Origin: Rhizobacter sp.
Lineage (GTDB): Bacteria; Pseudomonadota; Gammaproteobacteria; Burkholderiales; Burkholderiaceae_C
DNA: 12,610 nucleotides
Direction: 5' to 3'
NCBI GenBank assembly: GCA_014380155.1
Contig: JACMKJ010000269.1
Location: 1-12,610 of the forward strand
Part shown: one piece after another, positions 1 through 5,897 of the stretch
How positions within the stretch are numbered: the first letter of the stretch is position 1
Layout: each line of letters opens with the position of its first letter
The notes under the pieces: model-generated
Told to the model about the DNA's origin: nothing
Seen by the model: only the letters and a program-made list of their open reading frames with translations
Databases searched by the model: none
Program-made: the position numbers and the translations under genes

Positions 1-666
1 GAGGAGATCCTGTATCCGGCGCTGGAGGACTACCAGATCGACATCATGATCGGCGAAGGCCCGGCCGCGCGCAGCATCAAGCTCGACTTGCAGCCCTTCA
101 CGCTGGTGGGCGCCACCACGCGCGCCGGCATGCTGACCAACCCGCTGCGCGACCGTTTCGGCATCGTGGCGCGGCTGGAGTTCTACACACCCGAAGAACT
201 CGCGCGCATCGTGCATCGTTCGGCCGGTTTGCTGAAGGTGCCTACCGACACCGAAGGCGCCTTCGAGATCGCGCGCCGCTCTCGTGGCACACCGCGCATC
301 GCCAACCGCCTGCTGCGCCGCGTGCGCGACTACGCCGACGTGAAGGGCGACGGCCGCATCAGCAAGCCGCTGGCCGACAAGGCGCTGAAGATGCTCGACG
401 TCGACCCGCAAGGCTTCGACGTGATGGACCGCAAGCTGCTCGAAGCCGTGATCCACCGCTTCGACGGCGGCCCGGTGGGGCTGGACAACGTGGCCGCCGC
501 CATCGGCGAGGAGCGCGACACCATCGAAGACGTGATCGAGCCCTACCTCATCCAGCAAGGTTTCCTGCAGCGCACACCGCGCGGGCGCATCGCCACCCTG
601 GCGGCGTATCGGCACCTCGGCGTGACACCGCCCAAGACGGCCAACGACCTGTTCGACAACACCTAG
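1..666 (+). CDS. ruvB: Holliday junction branch migration ATPase RuvB, C-terminal part (5' end outside window)
   Basis: RuvB is the hexameric AAA+ motor that, with RuvA, drives branch migration of Holliday junctions in recombinational repair. The reading frame is open from base 1 and ends in TAG at 664-666, giving the last 221 residues of a protein usually about 340-355 long; the Walker A and B region lies upstream of the window. Visible in order are the sensor-1 strand GATTR, the arginine-finger region LRDRFG, the sensor-2 segment RGTPRIANRLLRRVRD, and the C-terminal winged-helix DNA-binding domain with GLDNVAAAIGEERDTIEDVIEPYL and QRTPRGR. These are near-diagnostic of RuvB. The gene is followed by a hairpin-rich repeat and faces a convergent small gene. 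No defect is visible in the part present. Confidence 0.97.
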   Translation, partial: EEILYPALEDYQIDIMIGEGPAARSIKLDLQPFTLVGATTRAGMLTNPLRDRFGIVARLEFYTPEELARIVHRSAGLLKVPTDTEGAFEIARRSRGTPRIANRLLRRVRDYADVKGDGRISKPLADKALKMLDVDPQGFDVMDRKLLEAVIHRFDGGPVGLDNVAAAIGEERDTIEDVIEPYLIQQGFLQRTPRGRIATLAAYRHLGVTPPKTANDLFDNT

Positions 667-756
667 AGCAAGCGAAGCAAGCAACGCCCGCGGACCGGCT
701 TTGCCGGTCCGCAGGGTGGCGCCCCCTGGGGGCAGGAGCGCAGCGACTGGGGGGCT
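667..756. repeat. Hairpin-rich intergenic repeat between convergent genes
   Basis: The whole gap between the ruvB stop and the stop of the convergent small gene is structured. It opens with a GCAAGCGAAGCAAGCAACGCC-like purine-rich lead. A perfect 10-bp stem follows (690-699 with 703-712, loop TTT). Next is a second inverted repeat, GCCCCC-T-GGGGGC (721-733), then the tract GGAGCGCAGCGACTGGGG. From memory, near-identical GCGCCCCCTGGGGGC...AGCGACTGGGGG units are scattered between genes in many Comamonadaceae and related genomes, so this is probably one copy of a dispersed REP-like element. Only one copy lies in this window, so repetitiveness is not shown here. Confidence 0.55.
690..712. terminator. 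Perfect hairpin, likely bidirectional terminator
   Basis: GCGGACCGGC (690-699) pairs perfectly with GCCGGTCCGC (703-712) across a three-base loop, 23 bases after the ruvB stop. It sits between two convergent genes and could stop transcription from both sides. There is no T-run on either side, so it is not a textbook intrinsic terminator; it may instead protect 3' ends or work together with Rho. Confidence 0.5.
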
Positions 757-1161
757 CTACAACAGGTCTTCGACCGCGAGCCAGTGGTACTTGACGGCGC
801 TGCGCGCACCAAATCGCCGCGCCACCTCGGTCACCCGCTCGGCATGTGGCGCATCGGGCGCATACACCAGCAGCCAGCCGCAACCTTCGCGGGCCAGCGC
901 CTGGTAGCGGCGCATCAGCGTCACCTCGTAGCCGAAGCCCGAAAGCTGGCTGGCGTGCGCGAGCATGTGCTCCATCTGCGCGTTCTCTTCGTCGGCGGTG
1001 TAGAGCAGCAGGTCTTCTTCGTCGAAGCCGATGTCGCGCAGCGCCTGCCGCGCCTCTTGCGCCAACGCGTCGTTGGGCAGCGCCACCAGCACATGACCCA
1101 CGGGGTTGTAGGTGCCTAAGGACCGGGGCATGTCGCCCTTGGTCATCCGTTTGATCGCCAT
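757..1161 (-). CDS. Conserved hypothetical protein, 134 aa
   Basis: I do not recognise a named family. The protein is soluble with no signal peptide or membrane segment. It begins MAIKRMTKGDMPRSLGTYNP, then has the strand GHVLVALP, a helix EARQALRDIGFDEEDLLLYT, an acidic/Met stretch around EENAQMEHM, and the strand-helix pair GCGWLLVYAPDAPHAERV and ARRFGARSAVKYHWLAVEDL. Two alternating strand-helix units suggest a compact ferredoxin-like fold. The middle phrase loosely recalls stress proteins in which a helix ends in GF-x-D-E-D; this is only a resemblance. The start at 1161 is chosen because AGGAGG lies five bases upstream and the family-like sequence begins there; the in-frame extension to 1416 is Arg/Pro/Gly-rich and overlaps the upstream gene. 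It has its own candidate promoter and is probably not strictly tied to the SDR gene before it. Confidence 0.85.
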   Translation of the reverse strand: MAIKRMTKGDMPRSLGTYNPVGHVLVALPNDALAQEARQALRDIGFDEEDLLLYTADEENAQMEHMLAHASQLSGFGYEVTLMRRYQALAREGCGWLLVYAPDAPHAERVTEVARRFGARSAVKYHWLAVEDLL

Positions 1162-1166
1162 GGAAA

Positions 1167-1172
1167 CCTCCT
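1167..1172 (-). promoter_or_regulatory. Strong Shine-Dalgarno that fixes the start of the 134-aa protein
   Basis: The minus strand reads AGGAGG, then TTTCC, then ATG at 1161. This consensus site rules in the short form and rules out the upstream in-frame starts. Confidence 0.85.
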
Positions 1173-1198
1173 GGCTGAAATGTGGATTGAGCACCTGC

Positions 1199-1226
1199 AG
1201 TCTAGGCTTGCCAGCCCGCAGATCAA
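1199..1226 (-). promoter_or_regulatory. Candidate sigma-70 promoter for the 134-aa protein
   Basis: On the minus strand TTGATC (1226-1221) is followed after 16 bases by TAGACT (1204-1199), each matching four of six consensus positions. Transcription would start about 30 bases before the ATG at 1161. It lies wholly in the 74-base gap after the SDR stop. A short AAGCC-CC-GGCTT inverted repeat overlaps the SDR stop (1225-1236) just upstream. Confidence 0.4.
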
Positions 1227-1235
1227 GCCCCGGCT

Positions 1236-1892
1236 TCAGGCGGCCGACAAGGCCACCGCCCGGCCCAGGTAGTGCGGCGCCGGTGCCTGCTCGGCCAGGA
1301 AGCGGCCGACCTGCGCCCTGGAAACCGTCATGCCCAGCGTGTTGCCTTCGGGTGAAGCGAAGCAGGCGTCGACCCGCTCCAGGTCGGTCAGGTTGACGGG
1401 CTGCACGATGACCCAATCGAGCCCGCTGGCGCGGACCAACTGCTCCTGCACTTCGGTGTCGGCGATCTGCGGCTTCAGCAGCAACGCGAACACCAACCGT
1501 GACACCAGCGTGAGCCGGCTGCGCGTCTCGCCCACGCCGTAGCTGGTCTGCACCACCAGCTTGCGAACGCCCAGCTTGTGCATGGCGGCGATGGTGTTGC
1601 GGGTGCCAGCGGAGCGCACGTTCATTGCCGTGCGCGCGCTGCCGGCCAGACGCACACGCAACGCACTTTCAGAAATGCCCAGCGTCACGATGACCGCGTC
1701 TTGCCCTTCGACGGCACGTTCGATGTCAGCCAGCTCGAGCACATCACCATTCACGCAACGCAGACCCGCGCCCATCGGCGACAGCGTGTCGGCGCGACGC
1801 GAAAACGCCGTCACCTTGTGACCCGCCGCGAGCAGCGACTGGACTGCGGCCCGACCCGAGCCCCCTGTTGCACCCACCACCAAAACCTTCAT
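1236..1892 (-). CDS. NAD(P)-binding atypical short-chain dehydrogenase/reductase (NmrA/BVR-B-like)
   Basis: A 218-aa Rossmann-fold protein of the atypical SDR group that includes biliverdin-reductase-B-like and NmrA-like proteins. The glycine motif GATGGSG is at residues 7-13 directly after the first strand; SRR at 31-33 suggests NADP preference; NGD at 48-50 ends the third strand. VIVTLG (68-72) and VVQTSYGVGE (113-122) follow, and DWVIVQPVNLTD (159-170) fits the usual DW-x-hh-RP segment, with Gln replacing the Arg. There is no classical Tyr-x-x-x-Lys, as expected for this group. The substrate cannot be read from the sequence. AAGGAG lies six bases before the ATG at 1892. It is divergent from an AraC-type regulator, the usual arrangement for a regulator and its target. 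Confidence 0.85.
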   Translation of the reverse strand: MKVLVVGATGGSGRAAVQSLLAAGHKVTAFSRRADTLSPMGAGLRCVNGDVLELADIERAVEGQDAVIVTLGISESALRVRLAGSARTAMNVRSAGTRNTIAAMHKLGVRKLVVQTSYGVGETRSRLTLVSRLVFALLLKPQIADTEVQEQLVRASGLDWVIVQPVNLTDLERVDACFASPEGNTLGMTVSRAQVGRFLAEQAPAPHYLGRAVALSAA

Positions 1893-2031
1893 GAGCGTCT
1901 CCTTGAAAAAGTTTCCAGGCGTCCAGTGTCTGGCGCAGGTGGCGGCCGCTCAATGACTGCCCATCTCGAATTCATGCTCGTTCGTCCGCCGCGTCTGGAC
2001 GACCAGCCGGTACGGCGCAGATACTGGTGCG
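1893..2031. promoter_or_regulatory. Shared divergent regulatory region with repeated CCAG-N3-CTGG boxes
   Basis: This 139-base gap separates the SDR gene (-) from the AraC-type regulator (+). CCAGTGTCTGG (1923-1933) and GCAGATACTGG (2017-2027) are near-palindromic versions of one box. Read on opposite strands they share nine of ten bases (CAGACACTGG and CAGATACTGG). A third, reversed arrangement, CTGG-ACGA-CCAG, lies at 1995-2006. The second box ends four bases before the regulator's ATG, and the first lies about 30 bases upstream of the SDR start. Binding by the neighbouring regulator at both ends is the simplest reading, but it is inference. Confidence 0.45.
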
Positions 2032-2985
2032 ATGGACAACACACCCGCCTGGGAAAGCGTCGACCCGCTCGGCGAAGCGCTGCACTTTCTGCGCATGAGC
2101 GGCGTCTTGTACTGCCACACCGACTGCAGCGCGCCGTGGGGCGTGGAGCTGCCGCAGATGCCCGGCTGCCTGATGCTGCATGTGGTGACCTCGGGGCACT
2201 GCTGGCTGGAAGCCGCCGGCACGCAGGCGCGGCGGCTGCAGCCCGGCGACCTGGCCCTGGTGCCACACGGCCACGGGCACCGCCTGGTGCACGAGCCCGG
2301 CGCACCGGTCGTGAAGTTGTTCGATGCGCCGATCGAGCGCATCAACGACCGCTATGAAACGCTGCAGATCGGCGGCGGTGGAGCGGCCGCGAGCGCTGTC
2401 TGCGGGGTGGTGCGTTTCGACCACCTGACCGCGCATCACCTGATCTCGGTGCTGCCCCGCGTCATGGTGGTCGAGGCCTCGGGCTCGACCCCTTCGGAGT
2501 GGATGCACAGCACGCTGCGGCTGCTGGCGTTCGAGGCGCGCCAGATGCGCCCGGGCGGGCAGGCGGTGGTGTCGCGCCTCGCAGACATCCTGGTCATCCA
2601 GGCCATCCGCGCGTGGATCGAGCAAGAGCCCGCCGCACAAGGCAGCTGGTTGGGCGCGCTGAAAGACCGGCAGATCGGCCGCGCCCTGGCGCTTGTGCAC
2701 CGCGACCCTGCACACGGCTGGGCGCTGGGCTCGCTGGCGGCTGCAGTAGGCCTTTCACGCTCGGCGTTTGCGGCGCGCTTCACCCAGCTGGTGGGCCTGC
2801 CGCCGATGCAGTACCTCGGGCGCTGGCGCATGCACGTGGCGCTGGCGCGCCTGCAAGAACACGACGACGGCCTGGCCGACCTGGCCGGCCGCGTGGGCTA
2901 TCAGTCAGAAGCGGCGTTCAGCCGCGCGTTCAAGCGCCACATGGGCGTGGCGCCCGGCGCCATCCAGAAGAACGTGATGTCGTGA
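2032..2985 (+). CDS. AraC-family transcriptional regulator with N-terminal cupin domain
   Basis: A 317-aa regulator. Residues about 10-200 form the AraC_binding/Cupin_6-type sensor: WGVELPQMPGCLMLHVVTSG, then LQPGDLALVPHGHGHRL around 69-85, the typical cupin phrase. Residues about 212-315 form the double helix-turn-helix. Helix-turn-helix 1 is around WALGSLAAAVGLSRSAFAARF (230-250), followed by the linker VGLPPMQYLGRWRM. Helix-turn-helix 2 is around LADLAGRVGYQSEAAFSRAF (281-300), with the family ending FKRHMGVAPGAI. Such proteins often control a divergent oxidoreductase gene, here the SDR at 1236-1892. No Shine-Dalgarno precedes the ATG, and GATACT (2020-2025) sits where a -10 element would give transcription starting at the ATG, so the mRNA may be leaderless. 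The stop lies seven bases from that of the convergent membrane-enzyme gene. The effector is unknown. Confidence 0.92.
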   Translation: MDNTPAWESVDPLGEALHFLRMSGVLYCHTDCSAPWGVELPQMPGCLMLHVVTSGHCWLEAAGTQARRLQPGDLALVPHGHGHRLVHEPGAPVVKLFDAPIERINDRYETLQIGGGGAAASAVCGVVRFDHLTAHHLISVLPRVMVVEASGSTPSEWMHSTLRLLAFEARQMRPGGQAVVSRLADILVIQAIRAWIEQEPAAQGSWLGALKDRQIGRALALVHRDPAHGWALGSLAAAVGLSRSAFAARFTQLVGLPPMQYLGRWRMHVALARLQEHDDGLADLAGRVGYQSEAAFSRAFKRHMGVAPGAIQKNVMS

Positions 2986-3009
2986 CGGCGGCTCAGCGCT
3001 GACGCGACA
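2978..3009. terminator. Interrupted stem-loop across two convergent stop codons
   Basis: TGTCG (2978-2982) pairs with CGACA (3005-3009), and the interior holds the perfect ten-base palindrome TCAGCGCTGA (2993-3002). Only seven bases separate the stops of the AraC-type gene and the sterol-desaturase gene, so any terminator must use coding bases. There is no T-run; termination is possible but weakly supported. Confidence 0.25.
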
Positions 3010-4084
3010 AGCTCAAGCTCGGGCCGCGCTCGCTCACCCAGCCGACCACGCACAGCCCACCGATCACCCCCAGCGCCGCCGACAGCTGCTGCGGCAGGCT
3101 CATGAGGTGGGCGTTCCACAGCAGCACCGAGGTGGCTGCCAGCAGCGCCACGAAAAGCGCCACGGCCAGCCATTGCGCGGCGGGCGACATCGGCGGGTCG
3201 TAGCGCTCGACGCGTGAGATGTCGAACGCGGGCTTGGGGAAACGCGCCGCCACATCGGCCGGCCGCCAGCCGGGGTGCTTGAACCAGACGCGCAGCTTGT
3301 CGGCCCAGCCGGTGGCGTGCCAAGAGTCTTTCAGCATGTCAGCGTAGTTCTGCAGGTTGGCCCACACCGGGTTCCAGCTGCGCAGCGGGCCACGGGTGCC
3401 GTAGACGATCTTCTCCCGGTCGTCTTCTTCGATGAAGCTGCCGAAGAGGCGGTCCCAGAGGATGAAGATGCCGCCATAGTTCTTGTCGAGGTACTTGTCG
3501 TTCACCGCATGGTGCACACGGTGGTTGCTTGGCGCGCAGAACCAGCGGTCGAACCAGCCGAGCTTGCCGATCTGCTGCGTGTGCACCCAGTACTGGTAGA
3601 GCAGGTCGACCAAGGCGACCACGCCAAACACCAGCGGCGGGAAGCCCAGCACCGCCATCGGCAGGTAGAACAACCAGCCGCCGACCCAGCCGCTGCCGGT
3701 CTGGCGCAAGGCGGTGCTCAGGTTGTAATCCTCGCTCTGGTGGTGCACCACGTGCGCGGCCCAGAACAGCGCCACGGTGTGGCCCAAGCGGTGGTGCCAG
3801 TAGTAGCAGAAGTCGTAGAACACCAGGCCCACGACCCACACCCACCACGCATCGACCGGCAGTTGCCACAACGAAGCGTGGGTGAACACCAGCACGTAGA
3901 GCCACACGGTGAAGAGCGCGCTGAACAGCCCCACCAGCTGGCTCATGATGCCCAGGCCGATGCTGTTGATCGCGTCGTTCAGGCGGTAGGTATTGCGGCC
4001 ACGTTTCAGGCCGACGAGGAACTCCACGCCGATCATCAGCAGGAAGACCGGTGTGGCGAGAACGATGATTTGCGCAGGAGTCAT
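2993..4084 (-). CDS. Sterol desaturase / fatty acid hydroxylase family membrane di-iron protein
   Basis: A 363-aa integral membrane protein of the fatty-acid-hydroxylase superfamily. These enzymes use a histidine-bound di-iron centre to hydroxylate or desaturate lipid substrates at the membrane. The histidine clusters are present: HHRLGH (97-102), HVVHH (111-115), a single His in YQYWVHT (168) and HRVHH (188-192), followed by KNYGGIFILWDRLFGSF, typical of this family. Hydrophobic segments lie near residues 5-24, 42-68, 80-95, 132-165, and at the C-terminus near 303-323 and 334-350. The first in-frame ATG is at 4111, but I prefer the ATG at 4084 because the first membrane helix begins at once and related proteins start this way; neither has a clear ribosome site. 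It is the last gene of a probable four-gene operon, 51 bases after the phosphatase stop. The substrate is unknown. Confidence 0.88.
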   Translation of the reverse strand: MTPAQIIVLATPVFLLMIGVEFLVGLKRGRNTYRLNDAINSIGLGIMSQLVGLFSALFTVWLYVLVFTHASLWQLPVDAWWVWVVGLVFYDFCYYWHHRLGHTVALFWAAHVVHHQSEDYNLSTALRQTGSGWVGGWLFYLPMAVLGFPPLVFGVVALVDLLYQYWVHTQQIGKLGWFDRWFCAPSNHRVHHAVNDKYLDKNYGGIFILWDRLFGSFIEEDDREKIVYGTRGPLRSWNPVWANLQNYADMLKDSWHATGWADKLRVWFKHPGWRPADVAARFPKPAFDISRVERYDPPMSPAAQWLAVALFVALLAATSVLLWNAHLMSLPQQLSAALGVIGGLCVVGWVSERGPSLSLSRQR

Positions 4085-4135
4085 CGGGCGATGTTGCCCA
4101 GGCCGCCCCATCGTGGGAACCGGGGCTACCCTGGT

Positions 4136-4801
4136 TTAGGCAGCGTGCCCTACGCGGTCGTTGCTCTCGTCGAGCGAGCCGCTGTCCAGGTGCGAGGTGT
4201 CGCTCCAGCCGATGAGGGTGAAGCCGCCCTCGGTGTAGAGCAGGCGGTTGATGCTGGCGTTGCCCAGTTTCCAGGAGCGAGCGGCCTGCAAGTCAAGCCG
4301 CGAAGCGGCGCGGTAGAGGCAATCCATCACACCGCCATGCGCCACCAGCGCGATGGTCTGGCCGGGGTGAGCGGCGGCCAGGCGTGTGGCGACCTTGACG
4401 CAGCGCGCGAAGAACACGTTCAGCGATTCGCCGTGGACTCCCGGCTGAAAGTCGGGGTCGCGCTTGCGCCAACGCTCCGACTGCTCGGGCCAGCGGGCTT
4501 CGATCTCCTTGTAGGTGTGGCCCTGGAACTCACCGAAGCCGCGCTCGCGCAAGGCCGTGTCGGTGTGCACCGGCAGCTGCGTGGCGCGCGCGATCGCCTG
4601 GGCGGTCTGGTGGGCGCGCAGCAGGTCGCTCGAGTAGATGGCATGCACCCCTTCGTCGGCCACCGCAGCGGCCAGCCGTTCGGCCTGCCAACAGCCGGTG
4701 TCATTGAGCGGGATGTCGAGTTGGCCCTGGATGCGGGTGTCGACGTTCCAGGCGGTTTCTCCGTGCCGAATGGCGAGCACGCGCGTGGCTTGCTCGTTCA
4801 T
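4136..4801 (-). CDS. Histidine phosphatase family protein (phosphoglycerate-mutase-like)
   Basis: A 221-aa cytoplasmic phosphatase of the branch that contains GpmB/CobC-like enzymes. The catalytic signature RHGETAWN is at residues 12-19 with nucleophile His13; the second-half motif NDTG follows the RIQGQLDIPL segment. Arg62 in SSDLLRAHQTA binds phosphate, Glu86 in LRERGFGEFQG is the likely proton donor, and His155 in VAHGGVMD completes the site, so it should be active. The start overlaps the preceding gene's stop (TGATG, one shared base), suggesting translational coupling with the PEBP-like protein. Annotation pipelines often call such proteins GpmB, but a broad-specificity phosphatase is as likely; the substrate cannot be told from sequence. 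Confidence 0.93.
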   Translation of the reverse strand: MNEQATRVLAIRHGETAWNVDTRIQGQLDIPLNDTGCWQAERLAAAVADEGVHAIYSSDLLRAHQTAQAIARATQLPVHTDTALRERGFGEFQGHTYKEIEARWPEQSERWRKRDPDFQPGVHGESLNVFFARCVKVATRLAAAHPGQTIALVAHGGVMDCLYRAASRLDLQAARSWKLGNASINRLLYTEGGFTLIGWSDTSHLDSGSLDESNDRVGHAA

Positions 4802-5427
4802 CAGATGAGGCGGCGATTGAGCGTGTAGGTGCCCGAGTGGGTCGCTTCGGCGAGCACGTGCTCGAAGATCGCTTCACGCACCTGCGGGCCGGTGAATGCG
4901 CCCTCCACCGCCGCACGCGGCACGCTCAGCGCGTAGAGCGTGAACACATAGTGGTGGATCAGGGAGTCGTTGAACGGAGGGAAGGGGCCGTCGTAGCCGA
5001 AGTACTGGCCGCCGTTGGCGGGGTCGCCGGCAAACCAGCCGGTGTAGTCGTTCAGGCCATGGCGAGCGCCATGCAAGCTGTCGGGGCCGGGTTTGCCGCG
5101 CGGCGTGAAGCCACGGCTGAACTCGCCTTCGGCAAGCTGCGACAGGTGCGCCGGCATGTCGACCATCACCCAGTGGAAGAAGTCGACCCGCGGCAGGTCG
5201 CTCGGCACTTCGCGGTCGGGTTTGTTGACGTCGTCGCCGCGGCTCGGCACGTCGAAGTCGTGGCAGATCAACGCGAACGAGCGGGTGCCCACCGGCACGT
5301 CGCTCCAGGCGAGGTGCGGGCTGATGTTGTCGGAGAAGGTGACGCCGTTGGCGACGTCGGGCTTGCCAGCGGCAAAACGGGTGGGGATGCGGTCGCCGTT
5401 GATCCAGCTGTCGCTCAATAGCTTCAT
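4801..5427 (-). CDS. YbhB/YbcL family Raf-kinase-inhibitor-like (PEBP) protein
   Basis: A 208-aa protein of the phosphatidylethanolamine-binding-protein family. The first ligand-pocket motif is NISPHLAWSDVPVGTRSFAL (34-53), followed by CHDFDVPS (55-62) with the conserved acidic residues. FFHWVMVDMP (83-92) provides the pocket His, and GYDGPFPPFNDS...HHYVFTLYAL (144-167) is the second pocket motif. It is longer than the roughly 160-180 residues of E. coli YbhB, owing to inserts near 63-80 and 100-140. There is no signal peptide, so it is cytoplasmic. Bacterial members have no settled function. ATG at 5427 is preceded by GAGG at a rather long distance (about 11 bases). It sits 29 bases after the DUF1840 gene and overlaps the phosphatase start. 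Confidence 0.92.
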   Translation of the reverse strand: MKLLSDSWINGDRIPTRFAAGKPDVANGVTFSDNISPHLAWSDVPVGTRSFALICHDFDVPSRGDDVNKPDREVPSDLPRVDFFHWVMVDMPAHLSQLAEGEFSRGFTPRGKPGPDSLHGARHGLNDYTGWFAGDPANGGQYFGYDGPFPPFNDSLIHHYVFTLYALSVPRAAVEGAFTGPQVREAIFEHVLAEATHSGTYTLNRRLI

Positions 5428-5456
5428 GGTCTTGTTCGCCTCATTGTGTCAACAGC

Positions 5457-5774
5457 TCACACGCCCCAGACGATGCTTTCGCCCGCACCATGCGAGCGTT
5501 TCATCATCTCCAGCAGCGGCCAGGCGCGTTGGCGCAGCGTCACGCCATCGCCCTTGCCGGGCTTGGCCTGGTCGTCATCGTTTTGCGGCTGCTTGCGCAT
5601 CGCTTCGTCGGCCGCCACCGCATGCTCGATGGCTTTCATCGCGGCCGGCATGTCGGCCGTTTCGATGATGCCCTTGGCAGCCGGCTCCTTGCCGATGATG
5701 CGCAGCACGGCATCACCCCCGGGAGCCAGCATGATCACGTCGCCCGCCGCTTTTGACTTGAACTTGTAGATCAT
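5457..5774 (-). CDS. DUF1840 family protein
   Basis: A 105-aa protein beginning MIYKFKSKAAGDVIMLAPGG, which matches my memory of the DUF1840 family of beta- and gammaproteobacteria. GGDAVLRIIGKEPAAKGIIE follows, then a helix rich in Ala around residues 43-60, a charged low-complexity linker (QPQNDDDQAKPGKGDG) and the C-terminal helix VTLRQRAWPLLEMMKRSH. It is soluble, with no signal. No biochemical function is known. The start at 5774 is chosen because the family begins there; the longer in-frame form from 5846 adds 24 residues that do not resemble it and would occupy the promoter region. It is the first gene of the probable operon DUF1840-PEBP-phosphatase-desaturase. Confidence 0.9.
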   Translation of the reverse strand: MIYKFKSKAAGDVIMLAPGGDAVLRIIGKEPAAKGIIETADMPAAMKAIEHAVAADEAMRKQPQNDDDQAKPGKGDGVTLRQRAWPLLEMMKRSHGAGESIVWGV

Positions 5775-5897
5775 TGGTAGATGTACCCGCGGTTGACCAG
5801 AAAGGGCGATTGTGCGCCCCACGTCGCAGGCGGGAAGGATCGGCAACTGTCCCAGTGGGCAATTCCCCTGGGCACGCAGCGGCAGGCGGCGAAGTGG
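5775..5897 (-). promoter_or_regulatory. Intergenic region upstream of the four-gene operon
   Basis: These 123 bases lie between the stop of the GGDEF-EAL gene and the DUF1840 start. CCCAG (5851-5855) pairs with CTGGG (5868-5872), with a further TGGG/CCCC pairing inside; this may end the upstream transcript but lacks a T-run. On the minus strand CACAAT (5814-5809) is a possible -10 element with only a weak TTCCCG 16 bases upstream. Neither site is strong, so I mark the region as a likely promoter by position only. Confidence 0.3.

Noticed and set aside
1162..1416. 85-residue N-terminal extension of the 134-aa protein
   Set aside because: It overlaps the SDR gene in another frame, is Arg/Gly/Pro-rich, and ignores the consensus AGGAGG before the ATG at 1161.
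3275..4828. Long open frame of 517 codons on the plus strand
   Set aside because: It lies antisense to the sterol-desaturase and phosphatase genes, both of which have clear catalytic motifs. Its product is His/Val/Gln-rich with no recognisable domain, a usual by-product of GC-rich codon bias.
5775..5846. 24-residue extension of the DUF1840 protein
   Set aside because: The family begins at MIYKFKSKAAGD; the extra residues resemble translated promoter sequence.
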